Assembly: GCA_049724395.1 (NCBI GenBank)
Contig: JAUGWO010000173.1
Coordinates: 1-55,536 of the forward strand
Source of the DNA: Spongospora subterranea f. sp. subterranea
Lineage: Eukaryota > Endomyxa: Phytomyxea > Phytomyxea > Plasmodiophorida
Direction of reading: 5' to 3'
DNA length: 55,536 nt
Numbering within the stretch: position 1 is the stretch's first letter; the number at the start of each line of letters is the position of its first letter. Below are positions 23,834 through 33,585 of the stretch, in pieces. The notes beneath the pieces were generated by a model. That model did no database searches. It worked only from the letters and a program-made list of their open reading frames with translations, and was not told the DNA's origin. Both the position numbers and the translations under genes were made by a program.

Positions 23834-25042
23834 ATGTGCTGCTGTTGCTGTGGCGGCGGCGGTGCCAAAGTCACATTCGAGCTGACCGATGTCCTTCGTG
23901 ATCTCGCCGAAGAGATGCACCTGACCGACGCCGAATTGCGCCGCCTCTTCCACTGCTTCTGCAAAATGGACTCGTCGAAGAAGGGCGCCGTTTCCAAGGA
24001 CGATCTGTTGTCCCATCTGGCTCTGCGCCATTGCCGCTTCCTCGAGATGGTGTTCGACGATATCGATAGCGACGGCGACAATCATTGGAACTTCGTTGAG
24101 TGGATGATCGCCTTGGCCCGGATCAACCTCCTCACCCACGATCGTCTCTGCGAGTACATGTTCTCCTTGTTCGACGCCAACGACACGGGCTACATCGATG
24201 GCGAAAATCTCCGGCTGCTGGTCGAGACCGCCCATGGACCGGAATCAATGTCTCCGATGGACGCCGACGCCGCCATCGAACTCTACGACGAGAAGCACGA
24301 CAATCGCCTGGACATGATCGAGTTCAGGAACGCGCTCCGTTACTACCCGGTCCTGGTTTGGCCCATTTTCGAGTTCCAGATCCACCTTGAGACGGCGGTT
24401 CTGGGCGTGAAGTTCTGGCAAGACGTTTTCCTGAGGGTCCACCCCGAGCTGGAGAATCACTTCTTCGAGGAGAACGGGGCCAAACTCAGGGACGATCTGG
24501 ACGAGGCGGTTAAAAGGGTCAAGGAGACGATCTCGACCTGTGTCCCGTGGTTTCGCCATCGCCATTCGATGGCGCGCGCGCCGGAACTCAACCTGCAGAA
24601 ACACAATCTGGAGCAGATGAAGATCAAGGTGCGGTCGCCCGGGGCAACACACACACACACACACACACACCATCGGGGATCTGATATCGGGACGATGCTG
24701 TGTATTAGGACGATGTCGCCAAAGCCGGGATCGTGTTCGACGGATTGGAAGCGGTCGGCGACCACGCCGTCGACCAGCACGACTCGCAGGAGGAGATCGA
24801 GGAACTCACCGATCACGAAGACTTCGACGTGTCGATGTGCGGTTGCCCTAAACGCTCTTATCATCGTCGATCGTTTTTTGACGCCCGCCTGTTCACAGGT
24901 ATTTCCCAAAGAATGGCCCGGCCAGCTCTTATTCATAGCGCCGCCCCCGAACGTTCGCGTCGCCGATAACACCCCCGTCGATATATCTAATACATTAACT
25001 GCCAATTCCCCTCAATTTGGGGTACACTGGATCACGATCTGA
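23834..25042 (+). CDS. EF-hand calcium-binding protein with an N-terminal poly-cysteine anchor (three exons)
   Basis: Start ATG 23834 gives MCCCCCGGGGAKV: five consecutive Cys next to the N-terminus, a likely S-palmitoylation site. EF-hand loops are DSDGDNHWNFVE (complete), DANDTGYIDGEN (position 12 is Asn, weaker) and DEKHDNRLDMIE. Exons 23834-24628, 24709-24828 and 24899-25042 join in phase to 352 residues. The first intron holds a CA microsatellite. The third exon (FPKEWPGQLLFIAPPP) is the less certain part; an alternative frame would stop at 24969. The arrangement is calcineurin-B/CBL-like but longer, and I do not assign a subfamily. Probably a membrane-tethered Ca2+ sensor. The next gene starts 34 bp after its stop. 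Confidence 0.75.
   Translation: MCCCCCGGGGAKVTFELTDVLRDLAEEMHLTDAELRRLFHCFCKMDSSKKGAVSKDDLLSHLALRHCRFLEMVFDDIDSDGDNHWNFVEWMIALARINLLTHDRLCEYMFSLFDANDTGYIDGENLRLLVETAHGPESMSPMDADAAIELYDEKHDNRLDMIEFRNALRYYPVLVWPIFEFQIHLETAVLGVKFWQDVFLRVHPELENHFFEENGAKLRDDLDEAVKRVKETISTCVPWFRHRHSMARAPELNLQKHNLEQMKIKVRSPGATHTHTHTHHRGSDIGTMLCIRTMSPKPGSCSTDWKRSATTPSTSTTRRRRSRNSPITKTSTCRCAVALNALIIVDRFLTPACSQVFPKEWPGQLLFIAPPPNVRVADNTPVDISNTLTANSPQFGVHWITI
24648..24670. repeat. CA-dinucleotide microsatellite in an intron
   Basis: About eleven CA units lie inside the 80-nt first intron of the EF-hand gene, between donor and acceptor. Confidence 0.9.
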
Positions 25043-25075
25043 CACAACCGATAGTCGATGAACCCATAGGAGCAA

Positions 25076-26859
25076 ATGTCGTCGCCGTCGTATGAGAAGG
25101 CGGTCGCCGAGAAAATGTCGCGGGTGCAGCGGCGAACGATCGCCGCCATTCAACGCACGGACGCGATCGCCGAGGATTTCGCCCTGGACCCCGACCCGGA
25201 CGCGATCGCCACCCTGGAGTCGTTCGACCCGTTGTCGTTGGCCAACGCCAAGCGCCTGAACTCGATCAGCCTCCACATTCAGAACACGAAAACGTTCCAG
25301 ATCAAGCTGGCCAACGACATCACCGACGAGCTCAGTAAGTCGTCGGACGACGACGACCCCGACGAGAAAAACGCCTTCGTCGAATCGCATTTACTGGTCG
25401 GGAACCTGAACGACACCATTCTACGTAGCCGACGATTGCCCAATCTCTACAACCGGATCGAGGCCAGCCCGAACGCGTTCATCTCGACGTTCATGAGCGC
25501 CGGCATCGGGGCCATCATCGGCCTGACGCCCGACGCCTCCAACACGCTCGTCTTCTCGACCGTGAACCTGTTCCGCGAGGAGGCGATGATGAAGCAGATC
25601 CTGGACCCGGCGTTGCGCCATGAGCTGGGCGGGATCGGCGACTCGGCCGACCTGTTCAGGAAGAACAGCCACGCCACACGCCTCCTGACGCTGTGTTCGA
25701 AGGCGTTCGGCCAGAACATCGTGTCGCTGTCGGTGACGCCGATCGTGCGCGCCATCGTCGCCGCCGACGCGTCGTTCGAGATCGACCCGGTCCTGGAGAA
25801 GGACTCGAGAGTTCGCGCCCAGAACCTGACGCGATTGTGCGAATCGGGTCTCTCGATCTGCTTCGCGATGTGATCGCCGATGTTCCCGCCACCTTCTCAA
25901 TGATGTGCAAAATCGTCAATTCGGCGATCGAAGTCGGTGATCCGTTTTCACGATGTTTTCGATCTGGAAATTATTGTCCGAAAAACGGATTCGATTTTTC
26001 ATTCGTTTTGGTTTCGTTTTTTGAGTGTCGTTGCTGGTGCTCAATGGATTTGGTTCAGGCGAAATTCCCATCGTGCGGATGGATCGGGATATCGAACCTG
26101 CTGTTCCTGCGGTTCGTGTGTCCGGCGATCGCCTGCCCGATCGGGGTCAAGAACCTGACGCCCAAGGCCAAACGGAACCTGGTCCTGCTGACGAAGCTGG
26201 TCCAGTCGGCGGCCAGCCTGCACGAGTTCGGCGACAAGGAGGCGTTCATGCAGGACGCGAACCCGCTGATCGTGCAGGTGATCCCGCAGCTCAAGGCGTT
26301 CTACGCCATGTTCATCGACCAGAACCCGTCCCACACCCGATCCCGCTCCGACGTCAAGCGCCTGTCGCGCCGGTTCAACGCCCCGATCCGCTCCTACATC
26401 ATCACCAGGAAGATCTCGTCGCTGGCGCGGATCGCCGAATACCTCGAGCTGCTGAGCAACTACCCGGACGCCATGGCGCTACTGGCCGACGCCCTGCGCG
26501 GCCACGTGCGCCACGAGCGCCATCGGCGGTTCCTGGTCCTGTCGCCCCTGCACGAGTCGCTGTTCGTCTACAAAGAGCGGAAGAGCGAGCAGCAAGGCGA
26601 TCGGCTGGCGATGCCGTTGGCGCAATACCCCATCGAGAAGGTCGACCGAGTGAAGATCGTGGGCGACGACGCCCTGGAGCTGGCGTTGGTCGAGCCGGGC
26701 GCCCCGATCCGGTTCGTGTTCGAGGACGCGGGCCCCGTCATCAAGGTCTGGGAAGACCGGATCGAGGAGATGCGATTGCTGGTCCGGCAGATGCAGTTCG
26801 TCATGGATCACGAGGCGTCCAGCCCGTTCATCACGATCGAACCCGGTCCCGATCGTTAG
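25076..26859 (+). CDS. RasGAP-domain protein with C-terminal PH-like segment (one intron, one apparent frameshift)
   Basis: It would stimulate GTP hydrolysis by a Ras-family GTPase. The arginine finger is in ADLFRKNSHATRLL. EIDPVLEKDSRVRAQNLTRL, LLRDVIADVPATFSMMCKIV, the FLR block (SNLLFLRFVCPAIACPIGV) and LVLLTKLVQSAASLHEFGDK follow in family order. The last 120 residues (HRRFLVLSPLHESLFVYKER ... IKVWEDRIEEM) read like a PH domain. A frame change at the G run 25846-25848 is repaired by one extra G, suggesting a homopolymer error rather than decay. The intron at 25933-26058 is 126 nt, a multiple of three and free of stops, so retention would add 42 residues. Length is about 550 residues. Confidence 0.85.
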
Positions 26860-26950
26860 ACTCCAATACACAACCACGACACAGGAACATGATCGATAAT
26901 GTATATTTTCGCTAACAACAGCCGACGTTGGGGACGACGATCGATTGGGG

Positions 26951-27789
26951 TCATTTCTCGTCGTGGTCGATCGGCGCCGTCTCCACCGATTTCTGGGTGG
27001 TCGGGCGGACGCGGGCGATCGCCCGACGAATGGCCGGGAACTGGACGATCGTCGGCAGTGGTTCCTCGATTGCCAATCTGGCCCAGAACCCCAGCCATTC
27101 CGACTGGACCCAGAACCGATCAGATTCCCCCAAAAAACCCAAAACCAGAATCGGTTTTACCATTGTCAGAACGCGATTTTCCACATAATCGGGAATAAAC
27201 GCGTATAGAATGTCTTCAACGATGTCTTCCGCTTCCTGTCGACATCGTCGTGTGATGGCGTGTTCGGCGATACAGGTCGAAAACGGCGACTCACCTCGCT
27301 GTTGTCGACGTCGAGAACGGCTTCAGTCGCCTTGATGAGATGGGCCACGGTCGGGGCGTCCAGGGCCTGGATCGAGTAGTAGATCTTGCACCATTCGGTC
27401 TTGATCTGTTCGTCCAAGGGCCAGATCCCCAGGACCACGTTCATCATCGCCACGTCCTCCACCCGGATCTTCGACCTCAGGTACATTCGCCGGAAGAAGT
27501 CGAAGCCAGTCGGGCAAGACGATGAACTCGTCTTCGTCCTTCCCCACGCTCAGATCGTTATACAACGACGCCGCTAATCCCTCAAGTTCACACCCGATCG
27601 AATTAAACTGAACCGGAAACAAAACAACAACAAGTTTTTTCGGCGAAATTCGAGATTGTTTGAAAAACGACAGATTACGTCTTTCATGGCCCGACGAATA
27701 TCGGCTTTGGTCAGATGAGGTCGTCCGCCTTTCAGCTTCGTGAACGTCTCGGAGACCATTTTCTGGATCAGATCGCGATCGTCATCCAT
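26951..27789 (-). CDS. Uncharacterised protein, three exons
   Basis: Exons 27679-27789, 27295-27607 and 26951-27235 join to about 235 residues (MDDDRDLIQKMVSETFTKLK at the start). Intron 1 begins GTAATC and ends TTCAG; intron 2 begins GTGAGT and ends GACAG. Exon 2 needs one base removed at the C run (plus-strand GGG 27512-27514) to connect EDEFIVLP with FDFFRRMYLRSKIRVED; the phases then fit exactly. The N-terminus is helical and may be EF-hand-like in shape (HLTKADIRRAMKD) without a canonical Ca2+ loop. The middle (VEDVAMMNVVLGIWPLDEQI) and C-terminus are mixed helical. No membrane segment. Family unknown. Divergent with the methyltransferase gene. Confidence 0.65.
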
Positions 27790-27974
27790 TGGCTGGCGGG
27801 ACCCTAGGTCGAATGGGATCGGTGGGTGAACGATCGCGTGCCCACCCCAGCAATGCGATAATCGCCGAAACCCGCCAGCGCCATGATCTCGACACACCAA
27901 CCACACACAACGCGACACCCGTTGTTCAGGTCGGAGATCGACATTGGCGATCGAGAATTGTTCCGGAGTTATTG
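27790..27974. promoter_or_regulatory. Putative bidirectional promoter
   Basis: Only 185 bp separate the minus-strand start at 27789 from the plus-strand start at 27975. No TATA-like box was obvious. A shared promoter is inferred from spacing alone. Confidence 0.4.
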
Positions 27975-28703
27975 ATGGAGATCGCGTCCGATCGCGATTC
28001 GGAGATCAACCAGGTCGATGAGACGATCCGGGTGGAGATGGCGATCGATGGCGATGGCGAATACGGTTTCACGATGCGGGTGTCGTCCATGACGGACGTT
28101 GCCCGATCCGGTTTGCAGGTCTGGCCCTGTTCCCAGCTCGTCGTCGACTGGATCGTGGCCCGGATCGGCCTCGCCGACCTTCGCCGCCGGACGATATTGG
28201 AGATCGGGTCGGGTCCCGGATTGGTGGCGGTCGCGATCGGCCCGTTCACCCGACGGTTCATCGCCAGCGATCATGACGACGCCGTTCGGCGATTGTGCAC
28301 CGACAACATTCGCCAGAACGCGGTCGCGTCGGACCAGATCTCGGTCGTTGATCTGGACGTGTTCGAGCCGGATCTGGCGCTACTCCAGGGCGAGATCGAT
28401 TACGTGATCGCGTGTGATATGATATTCGACTGCGCGTTGACGTCGGCGCTGGTGTCATTGGTGAAGCTGGTTCTGGAGACATCGCCGACTACACGCGTCA
28501 TAATGGCGAACGAATCGCGATTGAATTTCCTGATATCGACAATGAGTGTGGGCGATTGCGCCATGGACTGGTTCGACGAGTGTCTGAGCAGGTCGGGGCT
28601 GAAGCTGGTGATGTTCGATCCCGATCGGATCCCGACGTGTCTCTCTATACCCAGATCATCGTCATCGATCGTATTCGAATTAATTCCATCACACCCCGAT
28701 TGA
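27975..28703 (+). CDS. METTL21-type (methyltransferase family 16) protein methyltransferase
   Basis: A class I SAM-dependent methyltransferase of the protein-lysine type. The family pre-motif GLQVWPCSQLVVDWIV is followed by motif I (ILEIGSGPGLVAVAIG), the acidic post-I residue (IASDHDDAVRRL), motif II (ISVVDLDVFEPD) and the post-II segment YVIACDMIFDCALTSALV, where the family has a D/E-x-x-Y/F. The ATG at 27975 (242 residues) was chosen over earlier in-frame codons because those overlap the start of the opposite-strand gene. Substrate unknown. Intronless. Confidence 0.85.
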   Translation: MEIASDRDSEINQVDETIRVEMAIDGDGEYGFTMRVSSMTDVARSGLQVWPCSQLVVDWIVARIGLADLRRRTILEIGSGPGLVAVAIGPFTRRFIASDHDDAVRRLCTDNIRQNAVASDQISVVDLDVFEPDLALLQGEIDYVIACDMIFDCALTSALVSLVKLVLETSPTTRVIMANESRLNFLISTMSVGDCAMDWFDECLSRSGLKLVMFDPDRIPTCLSIPRSSSSIVFELIPSHPD

Positions 28704-29612
28704 ACCGATCGTTTCTTCAAGACGATTTCGTTGTTCTAATTTTGTTCAAAATATCTCCCATATTCGTGTCGTTTCATTCCCATTTCATTGATCGCCATAA
28801 CTCAGCAATAATATGATCCCAGCGACGCGCCATCTGATCGGATTTATGATTGTTGAACGGCGGTCCTGATCTGATCATGGTCGTTCGTTGCGGGCAATAT
28901 ATATTCCCGTTTTCACGATTGGCAAAATTGTTCTTCGAGCCCAACGCGATTGAAATTCTATTTCTAGGGTGTCGCCCGTTGCCCCAAAAACGTTTTATTG
29001 ACAGAATCGGCGAGTCGCTGCTGTTTTTGCTCCGTTTCAATGACCTTTTTTGGAATCCTCAGAACGGGCTGGTTTGGTCGTTTGTCGTTATTTCGTTGAA
29101 TTTGTCCAGGCTGTTCCCCGCCATATCCATGGGCCTGTAGTCGTTATCGGTCGATGGACCCCTCCTCGCCTTTGTTGAAAAATCTTGAAGAGGTCTGGCG
29201 TTGGAGGTGGCGCTTGGGGGGAGGACCCATTGGATGAATTACGAGGGCGACGCATCACTGAGGCTTGATACGACGGGAAACGGTCTAGCCAAGCTCAGCG
29301 GGCGCACGACAGCGACCAGAAGGGCCGATCGCATCAGTTTTCGTGGTCCTTGAACAGTTCAGGAACAATTCTCCAATGAAAAGACGCATCATTCTCTGGG
29401 GATATCAATGTTCTAAACGACGGACGTTCACATCAGATACAGAATCGATTCAAAAACAATGGAGAGGACAAAAAACAATCGATGAGGGCGGCGCCTTAGC
29501 TCTGAATATTCAATGTAAAAACCGTGGATCAAGTTTTGAACAATTCGATCAACTTTGTACTGTATTAAAAATTCGTGAAGTTCTGTGCTCAGTCTGAAAC
29601 GAACAAAATGAA
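28704..29612. other. Spacer, no gene recognised
   Basis: A low-information stretch between the gene block and the repeat cluster. No conserved coding segment, tandem repeat or hairpin stands out. Confidence 0.4.
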
Positions 29613-29686
29613 TGGAGAGTGCGGTATTCGAAACCGCGACCTTGTCGTTGCAAACGACACGTGATGACCAACTACACTAACCCCCC
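29613..29686 (-). tRNA. trnA-UGC: tRNA-Ala (anticodon TGC)
   Basis: A 74-nt cloverleaf reads on the minus strand from 29686. The acceptor is GGGGGGT/ACTCTCC (7 pairs, two G-U) with discriminator A. The D arm is GTG/CAC with loop TAGTTGGTCAT. The anticodon stem is TGTCG/CGACA around TTTGCAA (anticodon TGC). The T stem is GCGGT/ACCGC with TTCGAAT. No intron. A T-rich 3' flank follows. A close paralogue is at 40843. Confidence 0.92.
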
Positions 29687-29838
29687 AATGTTGTCGATCT
29701 TTTCGTCGTTATTCACTAAACTATCGTTGACTCTTCATGACTCTATTGAGCCAATAAATCCCGACATTCCTCTTCCATTCCATTATTTTCCGCGCACACG
29801 TTGACGACTGGCGTCGGGACGGTGCGCCTTCGCCGGGT

Positions 29839-30057
29839 GGATGGTGATGGGGCTGGCGAGGGGAGAACCGAATGGGCTGCCTGACGCTTCGGGGACGTCG
29901 ACCGAAACGGTTGCAACTGCAATTTTAGGTTGTTGCGCGCGTTGACACGCCATTGCGACAAATGGCGTGTCAAAGCACGTTGCAACCGTTTCGGTCGACG
30001 TCCCCGAAGCGTCAGGCAGCCCATTCGGTTCTCCCCTCGCCAGCCCCATCACCATCC
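29839..30057. repeat. Perfect 79-bp inverted repeat with a nested hairpin
   Basis: Arms 29839-29917 and 29979-30057 are exact reverse complements. The 61-bp spacer holds a second stem of 13 bp (TTGACACGCCATT / AATGGCGTGTCAA). The right arm's outer half is followed by an imperfect tandem copy of itself, at about 30060-30110. No coding assignment. Confidence 0.95.
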
Positions 30058-30189
30058 CCGACGTTCCCCAAGCGCAAGGCCCCCCATCCGGTTCCCCCCT
30101 CGCCACTCATCATCCACGACAGGAACCGGATCTATCATCATCCTATAACTAACTACTCAAGATCTCTCTCCTATTCCCTTCACGATCTG

Positions 30190-30365
30190 TTAACCGGAAG
30201 GCGAGTGTGTCTGCTTAACAAAGCGATCTAAGGACTGAATCAATCAGGACGAGGATGACAACATGAACTCATTAATGCGATCAAGTCGGCGATGCTCATG
30301 CGCGTCCTGTTTGCGTTAGTCCGTTGATCGCTTTGTTGACCAGACACACCTGGTCTGGGATTCTC
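30190..30365. mobile_element. Two Copia reverse-transcriptase scraps in inverted orientation
   Basis: Around 30205-30260 (+) and 30300-30350 (-) the same Copia RT segment (LNKAI...GL) occurs on opposite strands, facing each other across about 40 bp. Sequence at the outer left edge resembles the LTR start near 41294. Old, broken fragments. Confidence 0.6.
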
Positions 30366-30411
30366 AATTTATCAAGCGATAGCGGTAGGTAATGGTGGGT
30401 GGTTCAAATAG

Positions 30412-30837
30412 TTAACGATCGTGAGTGGGTGTTTCACAAATTAGCAGTTGCTGTAGGAGGGAGCCAATAAAGGTATATTCGAGAAGTAATTGTATTTGAT
30501 AATGATTCATCTTCCCGAATTGATTCATGTGCCGTTCACCGAGTGACTCCTGGAATGAAGACGGTAGAAATGTCACCTTTGTGTCATTCGGGCTAACTTC
30601 AAGCGCAGGATCCATAGATATTGCAATTTCAACTTCGTCGTCGTCTGCTGTGTTGGACAGTCTGGAATTCACCGGGTTTTCTGATTTGAAAAATTCAGTT
30701 ATCTTTCGACTGCCAGAAAGCAGAAATAAGCTTTGGCTCTTCATCTGAGACATCATAGGAACACCTTCTGTAAACCTGTGAGAATTGCTTGACGACAGAT
30801 TTTTTAGGTGACGAACTTGGTTCCTTGGTCGCGGCAT
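30412..30837 (-). CDS. Possible short protein with a PIP-box-like motif
   Basis: A 141-codon open frame with a basic, Ser-rich start, then RKITEFFKSENPV, which resembles a PCNA-interacting motif (x-x-I-x-x-FF). An acidic segment (NTADDDEVEIAISMD) and a hydrophobic end (LLLEYTFIGSLLQQLL) follow. It lies in a repeat-rich region and may be chance or a transposon remnant. Confidence 0.3.
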   Translation of the reverse strand: MPRPRNQVRHLKNLSSSNSHRFTEGVPMMSQMKSQSLFLLSGSRKITEFFKSENPVNSRLSNTADDDEVEIAISMDPALEVSPNDTKVTFLPSSFQESLGERHMNQFGKMNHYQIQLLLEYTFIGSLLQQLLICETPTHDR

Positions 30838-30857
30838 TGCAAGTCAACAACGCAATG

Positions 30858-31165
30858 TGGTGAAGAGTGTGCGTGACTAAGGATACTTTATTGCGCAATG
30901 TGTGTGAAGAGTGTGCGTGACAAGGCTTATTGCGCAATGTGTGTGAAGAGTGTGCGTGACTAAGGATACTCTTATTGCGCAATGTGTGTAAAGAGTGTGC
31001 GCGACTAAGGATACTCTTATTGCGCAGTGTGTGTGAAGAGTGTGCGTGACAAGGATACTCTTATTGCGCAATGTGTGTGAAGAGTGTGCGTGACTAAGGA
31101 TACTCTTAGTGCGCAATGTGTGTGAAGAGTGTGCGTGACTGAGATACTCTTATTGCGCAATTGTT
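30858..31165. repeat. 45-bp minisatellite, about seven copies
   Basis: The unit is GTGAAGAGTGTGCGTGACTA followed by AGGATACTCTTATTGCGCAA and TGTGT. Copies vary by small deletions and substitutions. The minus strand stays open through several copies, giving a spurious repeated peptide (VTHTLHTHCA). Confidence 0.92.
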
Positions 31166-31218
31166 TGCGCGCACAATCTAGTGCTTCAACCTCTTCGGCC
31201 GCTGTACAAACAACCCTG

Positions 31219-31555
31219 GTTCCAGCGTTCAAAATTCATAAAACGAGCCATTAGCGGCCTCTGCGCGAGATTTGGGTGTTTGTCAAGGTAGGCAACGTCC
31301 GTAGACGTCTGTCGGTCTCGGGACCTGTCGCGGCGCGCGCCCCGACGATGACGACGCTGCCGATGAACGCAGCGCCCCCCGGAACGCATCCGACGAAGCC
31401 GCACAAGGTACCACAGGACAGGTAATCGTCGTGGCTACACGACGCTCCAGGTCCCGAGACCGACAGACGTCTACGGACGTTGCTACCTTGACAAACACCC
31501 AAATCTCGCGCAGAGCCCGCTAATGGCTCGTTTTATGAATTTTGAACGCTGGAAC
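31219..31555. mobile_element. Foldback element, 337 bp with 108-bp inverted arms
   Basis: Arms 31219-31327 and 31448-31555 are near-perfect reverse complements with a few small indels, starting GTTCCAGCG and ending CGCTGGAAC. The 120-bp GC-rich core is unrelated to the arms. No target-site duplication is evident. Non-autonomous DNA element or structural palindrome. Confidence 0.8.
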
Positions 31556-32205
31556 TAGCATTGATAATCATAATAAAGAACAGAAGCACCTATAGGCTAA
31601 GGTATGGCAAAACGAGCTATCTAAATATTCAGGTCAGGTTCACCCGAGATCTGTCGTAATTATTAATAACGTCAGAGATTATATTTGAATTCAATTGTCC
31701 GTCAAAAGGTGTACTGTAGGTCCGTGAGGCCAATGACGGAGTGTGTTGAGTTGGGCTGAAACTCCGGACATGCTGTGACTCGGATGGCTGGGTTACCCAC
31801 GTTACAACTCGGTTCGGGCCAGGCGACCACCCCCCGCCGGCCACTTTTAACGAGGTTATGGCTGCTATGCAGAACAAGTCTGGCACTGAGGACAAGAATT
31901 CTGACTTCATCGTTAATGTCGCAACAGCAAGACCTTAAGAATCTGGGTGAGTCGTGTCGATGGTCAAATTTTCACATGGAGTGGCGCGGCAAAGAACGAA
32001 ACCGCGGTTCACTACAGATGCAAAAAGTACCGGGCAACAATTTTGCGAGCCTAAGGATGCCATTCCACTCTAATTGTGTTAGAACATGGGACGATTCTAG
32101 GCCCTTCTGAGCATACGTGCGAATGGCAGATCTCTGCAACAGCAATAGATATGTGACAACAATGTAAGATGTGATGCGCATATTGACTTTTTAGTCATAT
32201 GTATG
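31556..32205. other. Spacer, no gene recognised
   Basis: Open frames are short and mutually inconsistent. Nothing assignable. Confidence 0.35.
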
Positions 32206-33585
32206 TCATAGCCCATGATTTGTATCGCTCAATCGAACGCTGTCTGCGGGATCGATTTGGACTCGCATTAGTTAGGAATCGATGTCCGATAGTATTTTGA
32301 AAGTGCTGACAAAATCGCAAATTTTATGGCGTCTCGCGCGCACGCAAAAGGAGTCGAGCAGCAGATAGGCTTCAAGACATTGAACAGCCAGAATTATCAC
32401 TTTCGAATGGCGGAATGACTCATTTTGTGTTTTAATACCCCGTTTTATGATGGTTCATCGGAGGACATAATTTCCAAGTGGTATATGCTAACATGCCATC
32501 TTGTGAGGGTCCATCGCAGGAGAGAAAGTTATTGGGTGGGGTTTGCCAGTGCTCTACTGTACTTTACGACGTTCGAACGTCCAATGTGTTCATTGACGCA
32601 ACGCTCCGGTCTGTGCCTGCTCCTTCTCCCAACTTCTCATCGTCATGGCTAAAGATGACGATTCTGATCTCTATCTACGAGTGTTCTATGTTTTAATAAC
32701 AGCACAAATCTCAACAAAACGTTTATGAATTTGGTTTGCACCAAATCAACGCCGCCGTGGAGGCGGATATATCACCGGGTACCATCTGCTGTTGCTTTGA
32801 TGTATTGGGTGCCATCAAACGTACATAACGTGTTCCCCCTCACCCATTTTTTACTCACTTTATCTGATAATCTTGGCATATATCCTGCAACCCATCACTG
32901 GATGTTTCGTTCAACAGGCTGATGAGGCCTGGCGTTTTAGACGATCAGATAAAGTGAGTAAAAATATGGGTGACAGGGAACAAGGTATTCACGATTGAGG
33001 GCCCATTAGCTCAACTTCAAAGTCGCAGGAAATGCTCCCTGGAGATATATCCGCCTCCACGGCGGCGTTCATGAATTCTTGTTGAGATTTGCCCGTAATT
33101 AAAACATAGAACACGGGTAGATAGAGGTCAAAATCGTCATCTTTAGCCATGACAATGAGAAGTTGGGAGAAGGAGCAGGCACAGACCGGAGCGTTGCGTC
33201 AATGAACACATGGACGTTCGAAGGACGTAGAATACAGTAGAGCCCTGGCAAACCCCACACAATAACTTTCTCGTGCGATGGACCCTCACAAGATGGCATG
33301 TTAGCATATACCACCTGGGTAATTATCTCCTGCGATATACCCTCATAAAACGGGGTATCAAAACACAGAAATGAGTCATTCCGTCATCAGATAACTGTTC
33401 AACGTCTTGAAGCCTATCTGCTGCTCGACTCCCTTTGCGTGCTAGAAGCGCCATAAAATATGTGATTTTGTCAGCACTTTCAAAATACTGTCGGACCTCG
33501 AGGGTAATTAATTCCTGACTAAAATGCGAGTCCAAATCGCTTCCGCAGAGAGCGTTCGATTGAGCGACAAATCATCGGCCATGTT
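32206..33585. mobile_element. MULE family C transposase fragment duplicated as a 1.4-kb palindrome
   Basis: The left arm (about 32206-32872) is matched in reverse by the right arm (about 32943-33585) at roughly 85-90 percent identity with indels; about 70 bp separates them. Both arms encode the same MULE block. The right arm reads, on minus, SNVHVFIDATLRSVPAP, then FSQLLIVMAKDD and LPVFYVLITGKSQQEFM: the first catalytic Asp region through the PVFYVLxxGKS motif. Reading frames are interrupted in both arms. The duplication is an old one of an already partial element. Confidence 0.8.

Noticed and set aside
25693-26915. Long Arg/Pro/Ala-rich frames overlapping the RasGAP
   Set aside because: GC-driven shadows; the RasGAP motifs are in the other frames. 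The frame from 25693 is real only from the G run onward.
26899-27208. Plus-strand open frames at 26.9-27.2 kb
   Set aside because: They are antisense to exon 3 of the minus-strand gene, which joins in phase with good splice sites.
29765-30230. Pro/Ser-rich open frames on both strands across the 79-bp palindrome
   Set aside because: The palindrome makes both strands open with similar peptides; no start context, splice or family support.
30858-31165. Regular repeats that might be taken for a CRISPR array
   Set aside because: Head-to-tail units without unique spacers, in a eukaryotic sequence.
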